Notes under the pieces: generated by a model
What the model was told of the DNA's origin: nothing
What the model saw: only the letters and a program-made list of their open reading frames with translations
Database searches by the model: none
Assembly: GCA_050260775.1 (NCBI GenBank)
Contig: JBLNCP010000036.1
Coordinates: forward strand, 1 to 64,000
Reading direction: 5' to 3'
DNA: 64,000 bases
DNA from: CALABS01 sp050260775
GTDB taxonomy: Bacteria; Pseudomonadota; Alphaproteobacteria; Rhodospirillales; Magnetospirillaceae
Shown: positions 7,407 to 16,232 of the stretch, in pieces
Layout of the letters: the number at the start of each line of letters is the position of its first letter
How positions within the stretch are numbered: the first letter of the stretch is position 1
Program-made: the position numbers and the translations under genes

Positions 7407-9398
7407 TCAGACGTCCAAATCGCGGACGAACTTGGCGTGCTTCTGGATGTAGTGGAAGCGCAGCTCGGCTTTCTTGCCCATCAGGGTCTCGACCAGGTTG
7501 GCCACGTCCTTAGCCTCTTCCTTGTCTTCCTCGGTGCGCCCGCCCGGGATGGTGACCCGGATCAGCGTGCGCTTGGCCGGATCCATGGTGGTTTCCTTGA
7601 GCTGGGCCGGGGGCATCTCGCCCAGGCCCTTGAAGCGGCTGATCTCGACGTTCTTCTTGCCGGCGAAGGTGGTCTTCAGCAGCTCGTCCTTGTGGGCGTC
7701 GTCGCGGGCATAGATCACGGTGGTACCGTGGGCCAGGCGGTAGAGCGGCGGCATGGCCAGGAACAGGTGCCCGTTGCGGATGAGATCGGGCATTTCCTGG
7801 TAGAAGAAGGTCATCAGCAGGCTGGCGATATGGGCGCCGTCGACGTCGGCGTCGGTCATGATGATGACCCGCTCGTAGCGCAGCTTCTCGTCGTCGTAGG
7901 CGTCGCGCATGCCGCAGCCCAGGGCCTCCATCAGGTCCTTGAGCTCCTGGTTCTGGCGCATCTTGTCGACGGTGGCGCTGGCGACGTTGAGGATCTTGCC
8001 CCTGAGCGGCAGGATCGCCTGGATCTCGCGGTTGCGCCCCTGCTTGGCCGAGCCGCCGGCCGAATCGCCCTCGACCAGGAACAGTTCGGTGCCGACGTTG
8101 ACCTGGCGGGTGCAGTCGGCCAGCTTGCCGGGCAGGCGCAGGCGCTTGGTCGGGCTCTTGCGGTTGGTCTCCTTGGCCGCCTTCTTGCGCGCCCGCTCCT
8201 CGGCCTTGTCGATGATCCGCTGCAAGAGCGCCTTGCCGGAATCGGTGTCACCCGACAACCAGTGGTCGAAGTGGTCCTTGATGGCGTTCTCGACCAGCCG
8301 CGTCGCCTCGGGCGTCGCCAGCTTGTCCTTGGTCTGGCCCTGGAACTGCGGGTCGCGGATGAACAGCGACAGCAGCATCGAGGCGCCGCCCATCACGTCC
8401 TCGGCGGTGATCTGAGCCGCCTTCTTGTTGCCCACCAGCTCGCCATAGGCCCTGAGGCCGCGGGTCAGCGCGGTCCTTAACCCCGCCTCGTGGGTGCCGC
8501 CCTCGGGCGTCGGCACCGTGTTGCAGTAGGTGTTGGTGAAGCCGTCCTCGTCATCGTCCGGCCACGCCACCGCCCATTCCACCTGGCCCATGTCGTCGGC
8601 GAGGGGCGCGGTGCCGGCGAAGAAGCCGCGGGTGACCAGCGGCCGGTCCTTCAAGACGGCGGTCAGAAAGTCGGTCAGGCCGTTGGGGAAGTGGAGCGTG
8701 TCCTCGGCCGGCGTCTCGTCGCCGTCGTCGAGCAACACGGGATCGCACTTCCAGCGGATCTGCACGCCGCGGAACAGGTAGGCCTTCGAGCGCGCCATGC
8801 GGTAGAGGGTGCGCGGCTTCAGGAAGGCGCGGTCGCCGAAGATCTCGGCGTCGGGATGGAAGGTCACCGTGGTGCCGCGGCGGTTCTGCACCGCGCCGAC
8901 CAGGGTGATGGGACCCAGCGCGACCCCGCGCGAATATTCCTGGCGGTAGAGCTGCCGCTCGCGCGCCACCTCGACCACCAGCTTGTCGGACAGCGCGTTG
9001 ACCACCGAAACGCCGACGCCGTGCAAGCCGCCCGACACCTTGTAGGCGTCGCCGCCGAACTTTCCGCCCGAGTGCAGCGTGGTGAGGATCACCTCGAGCG
9101 CGCTCTTGTCGGGGAACTTGGGATGGGGGTCGACCGGGATGCCGCGGCCGTTGTCGCGCACGGTGGCGTTGCCGGCGGCGTCGAGCTCCAGCTCGATCCA
9201 GCTGGCATGGCCGGCCACCGCCTCGTCCATGGCGTTGTCGAGCACCTCGGCGACCAGATGGTGCAGGGCGCGTTCGTCGGTGCCGCCGATGTACATGCCG
9301 GGGCGGCGGCGGACAGGCTCCAGCCCCTCCAGGACCTCGATGTCCTTGGCGGAGTAGCCGGTGCTTTTGGGGGCGAGGTTCTGGAACAGGTCGGACAT
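7407..9398 (-). CDS. parE: DNA topoisomerase IV subunit B
   Basis: A 663-residue type IIA topoisomerase ATPase subunit that works with ParC to decatenate chromosomes. The GHKL ATPase shows EVLDNAMDEA and GGLHGVGVSVVNALS, and the TOPRIM domain has LFLVEGDSAGGSAKQGRNR and IIMTDADVDGAHI. Length and the early RRRPGMYIGGTD fit ParE rather than GyrB; without gyrB for comparison a small doubt remains. The start chosen is MSDLFQNLAPK at 9398; an in-frame ATG at 9407 is an alternative. Neither has a clear ribosome site. The gene is monocistronic as far as seen. Confidence 0.93.
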   Translation of the reverse strand: MSDLFQNLAPKSTGYSAKDIEVLEGLEPVRRRPGMYIGGTDERALHHLVAEVLDNAMDEAVAGHASWIELELDAAGNATVRDNGRGIPVDPHPKFPDKSALEVILTTLHSGGKFGGDAYKVSGGLHGVGVSVVNALSDKLVVEVARERQLYRQEYSRGVALGPITLVGAVQNRRGTTVTFHPDAEIFGDRAFLKPRTLYRMARSKAYLFRGVQIRWKCDPVLLDDGDETPAEDTLHFPNGLTDFLTAVLKDRPLVTRGFFAGTAPLADDMGQVEWAVAWPDDDEDGFTNTYCNTVPTPEGGTHEAGLRTALTRGLRAYGELVGNKKAAQITAEDVMGGASMLLSLFIRDPQFQGQTKDKLATPEATRLVENAIKDHFDHWLSGDTDSGKALLQRIIDKAEERARKKAAKETNRKSPTKRLRLPGKLADCTRQVNVGTELFLVEGDSAGGSAKQGRNREIQAILPLRGKILNVASATVDKMRQNQELKDLMEALGCGMRDAYDDEKLRYERVIIMTDADVDGAHIASLLMTFFYQEMPDLIRNGHLFLAMPPLYRLAHGTTVIYARDDAHKDELLKTTFAGKKNVEISRFKGLGEMPPAQLKETTMDPAKRTLIRVTIPGGRTEEDKEEAKDVANLVETLMGKKAELRFHYIQKHAKFVRDLDV

Positions 9399-9505
9399 GG
9401 CGGGCATTATAGGGGAGCGAAGCGCCCGCGCAAGCGGATGATGTAGCGCCCTGCGCGAGCGCCACAACATGTTGTTAGCGCGGCACACAAGAAAAAGGAG
9501 CAGCC

Positions 9506-9910
9506 ATGGCCGAGAGCATCGAGATCGAGACCGCCCCCCGTGGCCGCCTGTCCATCCGCACCGTCGCCATGCCGGCCGACACCAACCCTCACGGCCACAT
9601 CTTCGGCGGCTGGCTGATGAGCCAGATGGACCTGGCCGGCGGCATGCACGCCTTCCAGCGGGCCGACGGCCGCGTCGTCACCGTGGCGGTCGAGGCCATG
9701 GAATTCCACGCCCCGGTGTTCGTCGGCGACGAGGTCTCGGTCTATTCCGACATCGTCAAGGTCGGCACCTCGTCCATCGCCATCCGGGTCGAAGCCTGGG
9801 TGCGGCGGCGCTGCACCGAGGCGACCCAGCACAAGGTCACCAGCGCCACCTTCACCTACGTGGCGGTCGGCGAGGACGGCAAGAAGCGGCCGGTGCCGGC
9901 GGAAGACTGA
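9506..9910 (+). CDS. Acyl-CoA thioesterase, YciA-like hotdog protein
   Basis: A 134-residue single-hotdog thioesterase that hydrolyses acyl-CoA to free acid and CoA. It shows the family core NPHGHIFGGWLMSQMD with the catalytic Asp region, and MEFHAPVFVGDEVSVY. The start is fixed by AAAAAGGAGCAGCC. It is divergent from parE, and the 107-base gap must hold both promoters. YciA is the closest named relative; substrate range is not visible from sequence. Confidence 0.9.
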   Translation: MAESIEIETAPRGRLSIRTVAMPADTNPHGHIFGGWLMSQMDLAGGMHAFQRADGRVVTVAVEAMEFHAPVFVGDEVSVYSDIVKVGTSSIAIRVEAWVRRRCTEATQHKVTSATFTYVAVGEDGKKRPVPAED

Positions 9911-9923
9911 GCCCTCTCAGGCT

Positions 9924-10484
9924 TCATTCCTTGAAGCGTAGCGATGCCACGATCGTTTCAATCTGCGGACGGTGGAGTTCGAAGAAATACATTTCAGGGG
10001 CTTCATAACGGACCGCGTCTAGATAACCATTATGCTGCGCCAAAAAAATAAGTCCTTTGATCCGCAGGCCACTGTCTTGTATCGCGCTATAATTGATGCG
10101 GATGCCCGGGTGCCCACCCAGCGAGGCGGGCTCCAGTGGGCTCACGTTCACTCCACCCGCAGTGTATTGACCCTGAATATTGTTGAGGGCCAATTCACGC
10201 AATTGCTCCGCCGTCATACCGGCTTTGTAGGGAGCGATGTTGGGGACTGACCAAACAAGTGGACGGCCATCGGAGATACGGTCGAAGGTCAGAAGTTCCA
10301 TGCCATCGACGGTCCACACGCGTTGACCCCACAGGGTGGATCCGAGAAAACTCCAGGGGTGGGGAGTTTCAACCTCCACATACCTGCCGATCGATGCCTT
10401 GCCGGCCGGAACCAAGTCATTGGCAAAGGCCTCACCGGCCAACAGAAGTACGACCAGGGCAAAGGCAATAGCAATCTTCTTCAT
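9924..10484 (-). CDS. Exported hypothetical protein
   Basis: A 186-residue protein with a clear Sec signal peptide (MKKIAIAFALVVLLLAGEAF, cleavage predicted after AFA). The mature part has no family I can name with confidence. It contains GMTAEQLRELALNNIQGQY and a beta-rich C-terminus ending SLRFKE. It lies 28 bases after a lipoprotein gene on the same strand, so the pair probably works together at the envelope. Base composition is visibly less GC-rich than the neighbours. The start at 10484 is chosen because it begins the signal peptide. Confidence 0.7.
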   Translation of the reverse strand: MKKIAIAFALVVLLLAGEAFANDLVPAGKASIGRYVEVETPHPWSFLGSTLWGQRVWTVDGMELLTFDRISDGRPLVWSVPNIAPYKAGMTAEQLRELALNNIQGQYTAGGVNVSPLEPASLGGHPGIRINYSAIQDSGLRIKGLIFLAQHNGYLDAVRYEAPEMYFFELHRPQIETIVASLRFKE

Positions 10485-10512
10485 GGCGCACCTAGGGCAA
10501 AAAATGCGGGGA

Positions 10513-11208
10513 TCATTTCGGCAATGATTCAAACCAGGTGGCCACGGACTTGCGGGCACCTTCCTCCGTATAGAAGTCACCCAGGCCAATCAATCCCAAT
10601 TTAGACCACACCACATCACCAGACTTTAGGTCGATTATCGAAATGTAACTATGATTCCCGGGATCGCGAGGCATTCCCGCCGGCCCCGTTAGCAAACCAA
10701 TGCCGAAATTTCTCGCAACCCTGCCTGCCGACAAGGAACGGTCGTTAGCATTGACCAATAACGCATAATCAGCATCTGTCGGCCCCACCACCTCGCGAAC
10801 GGTTGGTCCCATCGACCAAACCTTGCCGTCCATGGTTGGGAGGCGGTCCATCACATGCGAAACGATCGCTTCATGCACCCGCCGGTGCAACTTCATCATC
10901 TGATTGTAGGAATCCGCCTGGGAGGTTCCGGGCGCCGGGGGCGTCCATGCCACCACCACAAAGTTGGCGGCCGTTAAGACCTTTGGCAATTCCACGTCAA
11001 GGTAGCCCTGGGCCGCCGCGATCCGGTCGTTCATGGCGACGCGATCACCGTTGGCCTGAACCTCGTGGATGTCGACCTCCGGCTTGACCACCACGATACG
11101 CGGCGCCACACCGGGCTGACGTTTCAACGTCGTGGGCGGAAACGATTGACACGCAGCCAGCATGCCGAGGGTCAGCAGCACCCCGGCCAACCGCATAAAA
11201 CTCTTCAT
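10513..11208 (-). CDS. Outer-membrane-type lipoprotein
   Basis: A 231-residue protein with a type II signal peptide; the lipobox is LAAC with Cys at residue 20. The mature protein has VVKPEVDIHEVQANGD, a pattern I recall from an uncharacterised proteobacterial lipoprotein family, and ends with SIIDLKSGDVVWSK. The overall look recalls lipoproteins of unknown function with a nucleotide-free alpha/beta fold. A good AGAGGGCGGG site precedes the ATG. It is co-directional with the exported protein downstream and shares its lower GC content. Confidence 0.75.
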   Translation of the reverse strand: MKSFMRLAGVLLTLGMLAACQSFPPTTLKRQPGVAPRIVVVKPEVDIHEVQANGDRVAMNDRIAAAQGYLDVELPKVLTAANFVVVAWTPPAPGTSQADSYNQMMKLHRRVHEAIVSHVMDRLPTMDGKVWSMGPTVREVVGPTDADYALLVNANDRSLSAGRVARNFGIGLLTGPAGMPRDPGNHSYISIIDLKSGDVVWSKLGLIGLGDFYTEEGARKSVATWFESLPK

Positions 11209-11258
11209 CCCGCCCTCTGCAAAAGTCGCATTGCAGACGCGATTTTACCGCTGACAGA

Positions 11259-12203
11259 CTAAATGGCAACCCAAGCGTGATGCACATCGGCGATGATCTC
11301 CTCTTCCGCGACCACGTCGCAGAACAGGTTGATCTCGGGGATGGCGCCCGGGCAGGAGACGTTGAGTTCGGTGAGCGTGTCGCCGAGGAAGTCGAGGCCG
11401 GCGAGGAAGATGCCCTCGGCCCGCATGAACTCCAGGGCGGCCTGGACCAGGCGCGCCTGTTCGGGGGTGAAGGGGCCGGCGCGCTTGACGTCGTGCAGGC
11501 CGCCGCCGACCGGGATCACGCGCTCGATGGCGCCGATCACCCGCCGCGAGGTCATCAGCACCCGCATGTCCACGGGCGGATGGCCGCCGCCGGGGCCGAG
11601 ATAGGGCTCGACGATGACGTAGCCGAACAGCCCCACGAGGTCGGCGAAACCGGCCTCCAGCGCCGCCCGGTCGCCCGCAGGCAGAAAGCGCACCCCCTTG
11701 CTGGCGAACAGCGAGGGCGGCTTCAGCACCGCCGTCTCCACCCCCAGGTGCGCCATCTCGGCCACCACCCCGGCCAATTGCCCCGCGGCGAACACGCTCC
11801 AGGTCGGGCGCGGGCACAGGCTGAGCGCCGAGCGCTTGTCGTGCACCGTCAGCACCGTCTCGGGGCGGTTGATGAAGCGGGCGTCCACGTGGCAGAGGGC
11901 GCGCAGCGTCTCGTAATAGCGCACCGATACCGAGGGGTCGAAGCGCAGCCACACCAGATCCCCCTCCCCCACCGGGCGGCCGTTCAGGACCAGGGTGCGC
12001 CCGGAGATGAGCACGTCGTCATAGCTGGACCAGGTGGCGGCATCCCCACGGGCGCGGTGGGCGGCCATCAGCCGCAGGCTGGAATCCCATTCCTGGTCCA
12101 GCGTCGCCAGCGGATCGCCGAGGAAGAAGATCGATCCGGTCCGGGACGCCGGCGCGCACGGTTTTGCGGGCGCCAGCGCGCCGGCCGCGTCGTCGGGTAG
12201 CAT
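11259..12203 (-). CDS. Glutathione synthetase-like ATP-grasp protein
   Basis: About 314 residues, the usual length of GshB. ATP-grasp landmarks are present: VLKPPSLFASKGVRFL as the ATP-binding loop, VDMRVLM, and the metal-binding TELNVSCPG near the end. GshB proper has NVTSPTG at the last position, so the substrate loop differs (SCPGA). It therefore may be a GshB paralogue that ligates another peptide or amino acid. The start at 12203 (MLPDD) is preferred over an upstream GTG at 12248. It is flanked by the lipoprotein pair and an unrelated small gene. Confidence 0.75.
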   Translation of the reverse strand: MLPDDAAGALAPAKPCAPASRTGSIFFLGDPLATLDQEWDSSLRLMAAHRARGDAATWSSYDDVLISGRTLVLNGRPVGEGDLVWLRFDPSVSVRYYETLRALCHVDARFINRPETVLTVHDKRSALSLCPRPTWSVFAAGQLAGVVAEMAHLGVETAVLKPPSLFASKGVRFLPAGDRAALEAGFADLVGLFGYVIVEPYLGPGGGHPPVDMRVLMTSRRVIGAIERVIPVGGGLHDVKRAGPFTPEQARLVQAALEFMRAEGIFLAGLDFLGDTLTELNVSCPGAIPEINLFCDVVAEEEIIADVHHAWVAI

Positions 12204-12440
12204 GTGCGATCGATCCCCTGGTCCGTGTATCAGAAAACAGTGAAGCACGACGGCGGCAGCATTTCCAGCCTGTCACCCCGGCGGACTTGATACGTCCGCA
12301 TAGGCAGCCGCCCGACCTTCGCCTCATTGAACTCATCCAAGTAAAAAGCGCTAGCTATTTAGGATGACATATTCATGGCGGCCGCCGGCTTGGCGAAGGG
12401 GATGGCCCGCCTCCATGGCGAACCGGGGAGGGTCTATGCC

Positions 12441-12731
12441 ATGTCCAGCGCATCGGTCATGCTGAGCTTTGCCGCGGCGGCCACCGCCGCCGCCATCCTG
12501 TCGCGCCGCCAGCCCCTGCTGCTGCTGGCGGTCGCGGCCTACGCCGCCACCCTGATCTGGGTCATCCACAATGCCGTCGACCTGGTGCTGCCCGGCATCG
12601 GCCTGGCGATCGCCCTGGAATTGCTCGGCCTGACCCGCCTGGCGGCGGCGCCCGAGCCGGTGCCGGCGTCACAACTCGTCACCACTCGGCACAGACAATG
12701 GCAAGTAATCGTGCCAATATCCCCTGAGTAA
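12441..12731 (+). CDS. Small hydrophobic protein, unknown
   Basis: A possible 96-residue membrane protein starting MSSASVMLSF, with two or three hydrophobic segments (residues about 3-22, 28-45, 50-70). A GGGGAGGG stretch sits 8-10 bases upstream and decides the start; the frame is open back to 12375. No family is recognised. Codon third positions are GC-rich as in real genes here until the last 20 codons. It could be a genuine orphan or a chance frame. Confidence 0.45.
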   Translation: MSSASVMLSFAAAATAAAILSRRQPLLLLAVAAYAATLIWVIHNAVDLVLPGIGLAIALELLGLTRLAAAPEPVPASQLVTTRHRQWQVIVPISPE

Positions 12732-12800
12732 GGCGCTGACCCGATTGTGGGCAAATGCACCCTAAAGTATGATGGTCGCCGAAAGCGATCCTTGGCTGGA

Positions 12801-13028
12801 ATGATGAGCAGCATGGACGTCCACCCCCACACCGCCGACTGCTTCACGCCGCGCCTGGCGCAGGCGGGGCGTCATGTCGACCGGGGCGAGTGGGCGTGCG
12901 GGCATGCCATCGTCGAACGCCTGCTCAAGTGCGCCAGCCATTCGGAACGCTGCCCCCGCCGCGACGATTGCCGCTTCGCCGCGGAACTACTGCTCGGCGA
13001 CATCCGGCGCATGCTGACCGCCGCCTGA
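12801..13028 (+). CDS. Small cysteine-containing protein, unknown
   Basis: About 75 residues with five Cys, four of them in the second half (WACGHAIVERLLKC, then CPRRDDC). This spacing could bind a metal but matches no family I recognise. The stop codon ends at 13028, one base before the cydX stop on the other strand, so the two genes are convergent and abut. In-frame ATGs at 12804 and 12813 are alternatives. Conservation next to cyd genes elsewhere would test whether it is real. Confidence 0.45.
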   Translation: MMSSMDVHPHTADCFTPRLAQAGRHVDRGEWACGHAIVERLLKCASHSERCPRRDDCRFAAELLLGDIRRMLTAA

Positions 13029-13163
13029 TCAATCGAGGCCGACCCCCGGCCGGCGCCCGCCCTCCGATGCCTCGTCCTCGAGATGCATCTCGAACCAGAT
13101 GCCGTTGAGGATGGCGGCCAGCACCGCCATGGTGACGCCGAGGATCCAGCTGAAATACCACAT
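13029..13163 (-). CDS. cydX: Cytochrome bd oxidase small subunit CydX
   Basis: A 44-residue single-span protein starting MWYFSWILGVTMAVLAAILN, with the conserved CydX pattern MWYFSWILG and the W-x-E motif (IWFEMHLED). CydX stabilises the haem arrangement of the bd complex in the inner membrane. It is 12 bases after the cydB stop and is the last gene of the operon. It is too short for ordinary gene callers but is unambiguous. Confidence 0.95.
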   Translation of the reverse strand: MWYFSWILGVTMAVLAAILNGIWFEMHLEDEASEGGRRPGVGLD

Positions 13164-13175
13164 GGGTCGCGCCCC

Positions 13176-14321
13176 TCAGTACAGGTGGGAGCCGCCGGTC
13201 TCGATGTGCTCGACGGTGACTTTTCCGCGCAGCACCCGATAGACGAATATTGTGTAGCTGGCGACGATGGGCAGCACGATTACGGTGGCCACCAGCATGA
13301 TGAACAGGGTGCGGGGACTGGACGAGGCATCCCACACGGTCAAGCTGTGGCTGGGCACGGTCGAGGACGGCAGCAGGAACGGGAACAGCGACAGGCCCGC
13401 CGTCGCCACCACACCCGCCACCGCCAGTGAACTGCAGACGAAGGCCCAGCCCGGCCGCCGCATCAGGGTGAAGCCGGCCGCCGCCGCCGCGCCGGCCAGG
13501 CCGAGCGCCGGAGCCAGCAGGGTCAGCGGCGCGGCGAGGTAGTTGGCCAGCCAGCCGCCCGGGGCGCGCGCCACCTGCTTGAGCAGCGGATTGGACGGCC
13601 CGTCGGGCGGCAGGCCGGCGGTCACCACGTAGCCGTCGATCACCGTTGCCACCAGCACGCCGGCCACGGTGAAGAGCAAGACCAGGGCGGCGGCCCCGGC
13701 CAGCACGGCGGTGCGGGCGCGGCCCTCGATCGCCCCCTCGGTCTTGAGGGCGAGGAAGGTGCCGCCGTGCATGACCATCATGGCGACGCAGACCAGGCCG
13801 CACAGCAGTGGGAACGGCCCCAAGAGGCCGAACAGGAAGCCGCCAGTGTAGATCGGGCGCAATTCCTCGGTGAGATGGAACGGCACCCCGACCAGCAGGT
13901 TGCCGACGGCGACCCCGAACACCAGCGTCGGCACCAGGCCGCCGATGAACAGCGCCCAGTCCCAGGTGGTGCGCCACGCGGGATGCTCGACCTTGTTGCG
14001 GAAGTCGAAGCCGACCGGGCGCAGGATCAGCGCCGCCAGCACCAGCAGCAACGGGATGTAGAAGGCCGAGAAGGCGGTGGCGTACAGGGGCGGCCAAGCG
14101 GCGAAGGCGGCACCGCCGCCCAGGATCAGCCACACCTGGTTGCCGTCCCAGACCGGACCGATGGAATTGATCATCACCCGGCGCTCGACGTCGGACCGGG
14201 CCGCCCACGGCAGCAGGATCGCCACGCCGAGATCGAAGCCGTCCATCACCGCGAAGCCGATCAGCACCAGGCCGAGCAGCAGCCACCAGGCGAGGCGCAG
14301 CACTTCATAGTCGATGGGCAT
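13176..14321 (-). CDS. cydB: Cytochrome bd ubiquinol oxidase subunit II
   Basis: A 381-residue polytopic membrane protein. It starts MPIDYEVLRLAWWLLLGLVL and contains GFAVMDGFDLGVA, the CydB signature near the N-terminus, and GPVWDGNQVWLI. It pairs with CydA to form the high-affinity quinol oxidase. A GGGAGGCGGCG site precedes the ATG at 14321. It lies 11 bases downstream of cydA. Length matches E. coli CydB (379). Confidence 0.97.
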   Translation of the reverse strand: MPIDYEVLRLAWWLLLGLVLIGFAVMDGFDLGVAILLPWAARSDVERRVMINSIGPVWDGNQVWLILGGGAAFAAWPPLYATAFSAFYIPLLLVLAALILRPVGFDFRNKVEHPAWRTTWDWALFIGGLVPTLVFGVAVGNLLVGVPFHLTEELRPIYTGGFLFGLLGPFPLLCGLVCVAMMVMHGGTFLALKTEGAIEGRARTAVLAGAAALVLLFTVAGVLVATVIDGYVVTAGLPPDGPSNPLLKQVARAPGGWLANYLAAPLTLLAPALGLAGAAAAAGFTLMRRPGWAFVCSSLAVAGVVATAGLSLFPFLLPSSTVPSHSLTVWDASSSPRTLFIMLVATVIVLPIVASYTIFVYRVLRGKVTVEHIETGGSHLY

Positions 14322-14332
14322 CGCCGCCTCCC

Positions 14333-15910
14333 TCAATCCTCGGTGACCAACGCCTCGGCCGAGGCGCGCCGCCCCGCCGCCGCCGGCGGTTCGGCCATGG
14401 CATGCGGGCCCTGGCGGGCGTACTTGACCATCAGGAACAGGTCGATCACCAGCAGGGCGGTATAGAAGACGACGAAGGCGGCGAGGCTGGTCCACACCTG
14501 GGCGGTGCCGACGCTCGACGCCGACAGGAAGGTCGGCAGCACCCCGTTGATGGTCCACGGCTGGCGCCCGTATTCGGCGACGAACCAGCCGACCTCGCAG
14601 GCGATCCAGGGCAGCGGCAGCGAGAGCAGCGCCAGGCGCAGCAGCCAGCGCTTGCCGAAATCCCGCACGGTGCTCGCCCACAGGCTGAGCGCGAACAGCA
14701 GGATGAACCAGAACCCCAGCGCCACCATCACCCGGAACGACCAGAACAGCGGCCCGACCCGCGGCACCGTGTCCCAGGCCGCCTGGCGGATCTGCTCGGG
14801 CGAGGCGGTGCGCGGATCGTCGACATAGCGGCGCAGCAGCAGGGCGAAGCCAAGGTTGCGGCCTTCGGCTTCGAGAACGGCGCGCGCCCCCCGGTCTCCC
14901 GGGCGCTCCCGCAGCGTCTGCAGCGCGTCATAGGCGACGATACCGGCATGGATGCGCTCGACGGCATGCGCGACCAGATCGCGGATTCCGGGCAGGGGCT
15001 CGTCGACCGAGCGGGTGGCGATCAATCCCAGCATCCAGGGGACGCGGATCTCGGCCTTGGTGGTCATGGTCTCGCTGTCGGGGATGCCGAACAGGGTGAA
15101 GGAGGCGGGCGGCGGCTCGGTGTCCCACATCGCCTCCATGGCGGCGATCTTCATCTTCTGGTGCTCGGTGGCGAGATAGCCCGACTCGTCGCCCAGCACC
15201 ACCGCCGACAGGGAGGCGGCCATGCCGAAGGCGGAGGCCACCGCGAAGGAGCGCTTGGCGAAGGGGACGAAGCGGCCCTTGAGCAGGAACCACGCGGCGA
15301 TCGACAGCACGAACATGGCGCCGGTGACGTAGCCGGCGCTGACGGTGTGCACGAACTTGGCCTGGGCCACCGGATTGAGGATGACCTCGGACAGCGACGT
15401 GAGCTCCATGCGCATGGTCGCCGGATTGAAGCCGGCCCCCACCGGGTTCTGCATCCAGGCATTGGCCGCCAGGATGAACAGGGCCGACAGCGACGACCCC
15501 AGCGCCACCAGCCAGGTCACCGCCAGGTGCGCCGTCGGCCGCAGCTTGTCCCAGCCGAAGAAGAACAGGCCGACGAAGGTCGATTCCAGGAAGAAGGCGA
15601 TCAGGCCTTCCAGCGCCAGGGGGGCGCCGAAGATGTCGCCGACGAAGTGGGAGTAGTAGGCCCAGTTGGTGCCGAACTGGAATTCCATGGTGATGCCGGT
15701 GGCAACCCCCATGGCGAAGTTGATGCCGAACAGCTTGCCCCAGTAGCGCGCCATGTCGCGCCACACCGCGCGGCCCGTCATCACCCAGATGCTTTCCATG
15801 ATGGCGAGCATCCACGACAGGCCCAGGGTCAGCGGCACGAACAGGAAGTGATAGAGCGCGGTCAGCGCGAATTGCGCCCGCGACAGATCGACGACGTCTG
15901 GACCCGTCAT
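14333..15910 (-). CDS. cydA: Cytochrome bd ubiquinol oxidase subunit I
   Basis: A 525-residue subunit carrying haems b558, b595 and d, which oxidises quinol and reduces O2 without proton pumping. Visible landmarks are ALYHFLFVPLTLG with the N-terminal haem His (H21), FVHTVSAGYVTGA with a second haem His, and the invariant YGRQPW near residue 440. The Q-loop is long (E. coli-type), with inserted sequence around residues 255-380. The start overlaps the cydP stop as ATGA. The operon context indicates a microaerobic terminal oxidase. Confidence 0.97.
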   Translation of the reverse strand: MTGPDVVDLSRAQFALTALYHFLFVPLTLGLSWMLAIMESIWVMTGRAVWRDMARYWGKLFGINFAMGVATGITMEFQFGTNWAYYSHFVGDIFGAPLALEGLIAFFLESTFVGLFFFGWDKLRPTAHLAVTWLVALGSSLSALFILAANAWMQNPVGAGFNPATMRMELTSLSEVILNPVAQAKFVHTVSAGYVTGAMFVLSIAAWFLLKGRFVPFAKRSFAVASAFGMAASLSAVVLGDESGYLATEHQKMKIAAMEAMWDTEPPPASFTLFGIPDSETMTTKAEIRVPWMLGLIATRSVDEPLPGIRDLVAHAVERIHAGIVAYDALQTLRERPGDRGARAVLEAEGRNLGFALLLRRYVDDPRTASPEQIRQAAWDTVPRVGPLFWSFRVMVALGFWFILLFALSLWASTVRDFGKRWLLRLALLSLPLPWIACEVGWFVAEYGRQPWTINGVLPTFLSASSVGTAQVWTSLAAFVVFYTALLVIDLFLMVKYARQGPHAMAEPPAAAGRRASAEALVTED

Positions 15911-16080
15911 GGTGAGCCTCCGCCGATGATGCGCTCGGGCGCCGGGCGGGGACGGTCCTGCGGCCCGAAAAGGATGAGGCCGATGGCCGCCAGCGCCAGG
16001 GCCTTCAGCGCCAGCGCGACGCCGATCTCGACCCCGAGCGAGCGGCCGGCGAAGCGGCGGCGGAGAACACGAAGCGGCAT
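15907..16080 (-). CDS. cydP: Cytochrome bd small accessory subunit CydP
   Basis: A 57-residue protein with an Arg-rich start (MPLRVLRRRFAGR), LGVEIGVALALKALALA and one membrane span ending in ILFGPQDRP. This matches the CydP small-subunit family found upstream of cydAB. The start at 16080 is favoured by AGGAGGTGCGC directly upstream; an in-frame ATG at 16101 is weaker. Its stop overlaps the cydA start by 4 bases, so translation is probably coupled. It is the first gene of the cydPABX operon. Confidence 0.85.
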   Translation of the reverse strand: MPLRVLRRRFAGRSLGVEIGVALALKALALAAIGLILFGPQDRPRPAPERIIGGGSP

Positions 16081-16232
16081 GCGCACCTCCTGCCGTTCCA
16101 TTGATGGCGAGCGCCCTCCCCGGCCGGAAGAGAGGCTTCGGGATTAAACCTGGATCGACGGCACCCAATTACGGGTTTGCCCCCCTCCCCCTTCGGGCTA
16201 CCATGCGTAGCGGCGGAACACGGAGGATCACC

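Noticed and set aside
7407..9398. Calling this gene gyrB
   Set aside because: About 660 residues and the ParE-type N-terminus fit topoisomerase IV; GyrB in these bacteria is usually about 800 residues.
12204..12248. GTG start at 12248 for the GshB-like gene
   Set aside because: The extra residues show no family resemblance and the ATG at 12203 gives the normal length.
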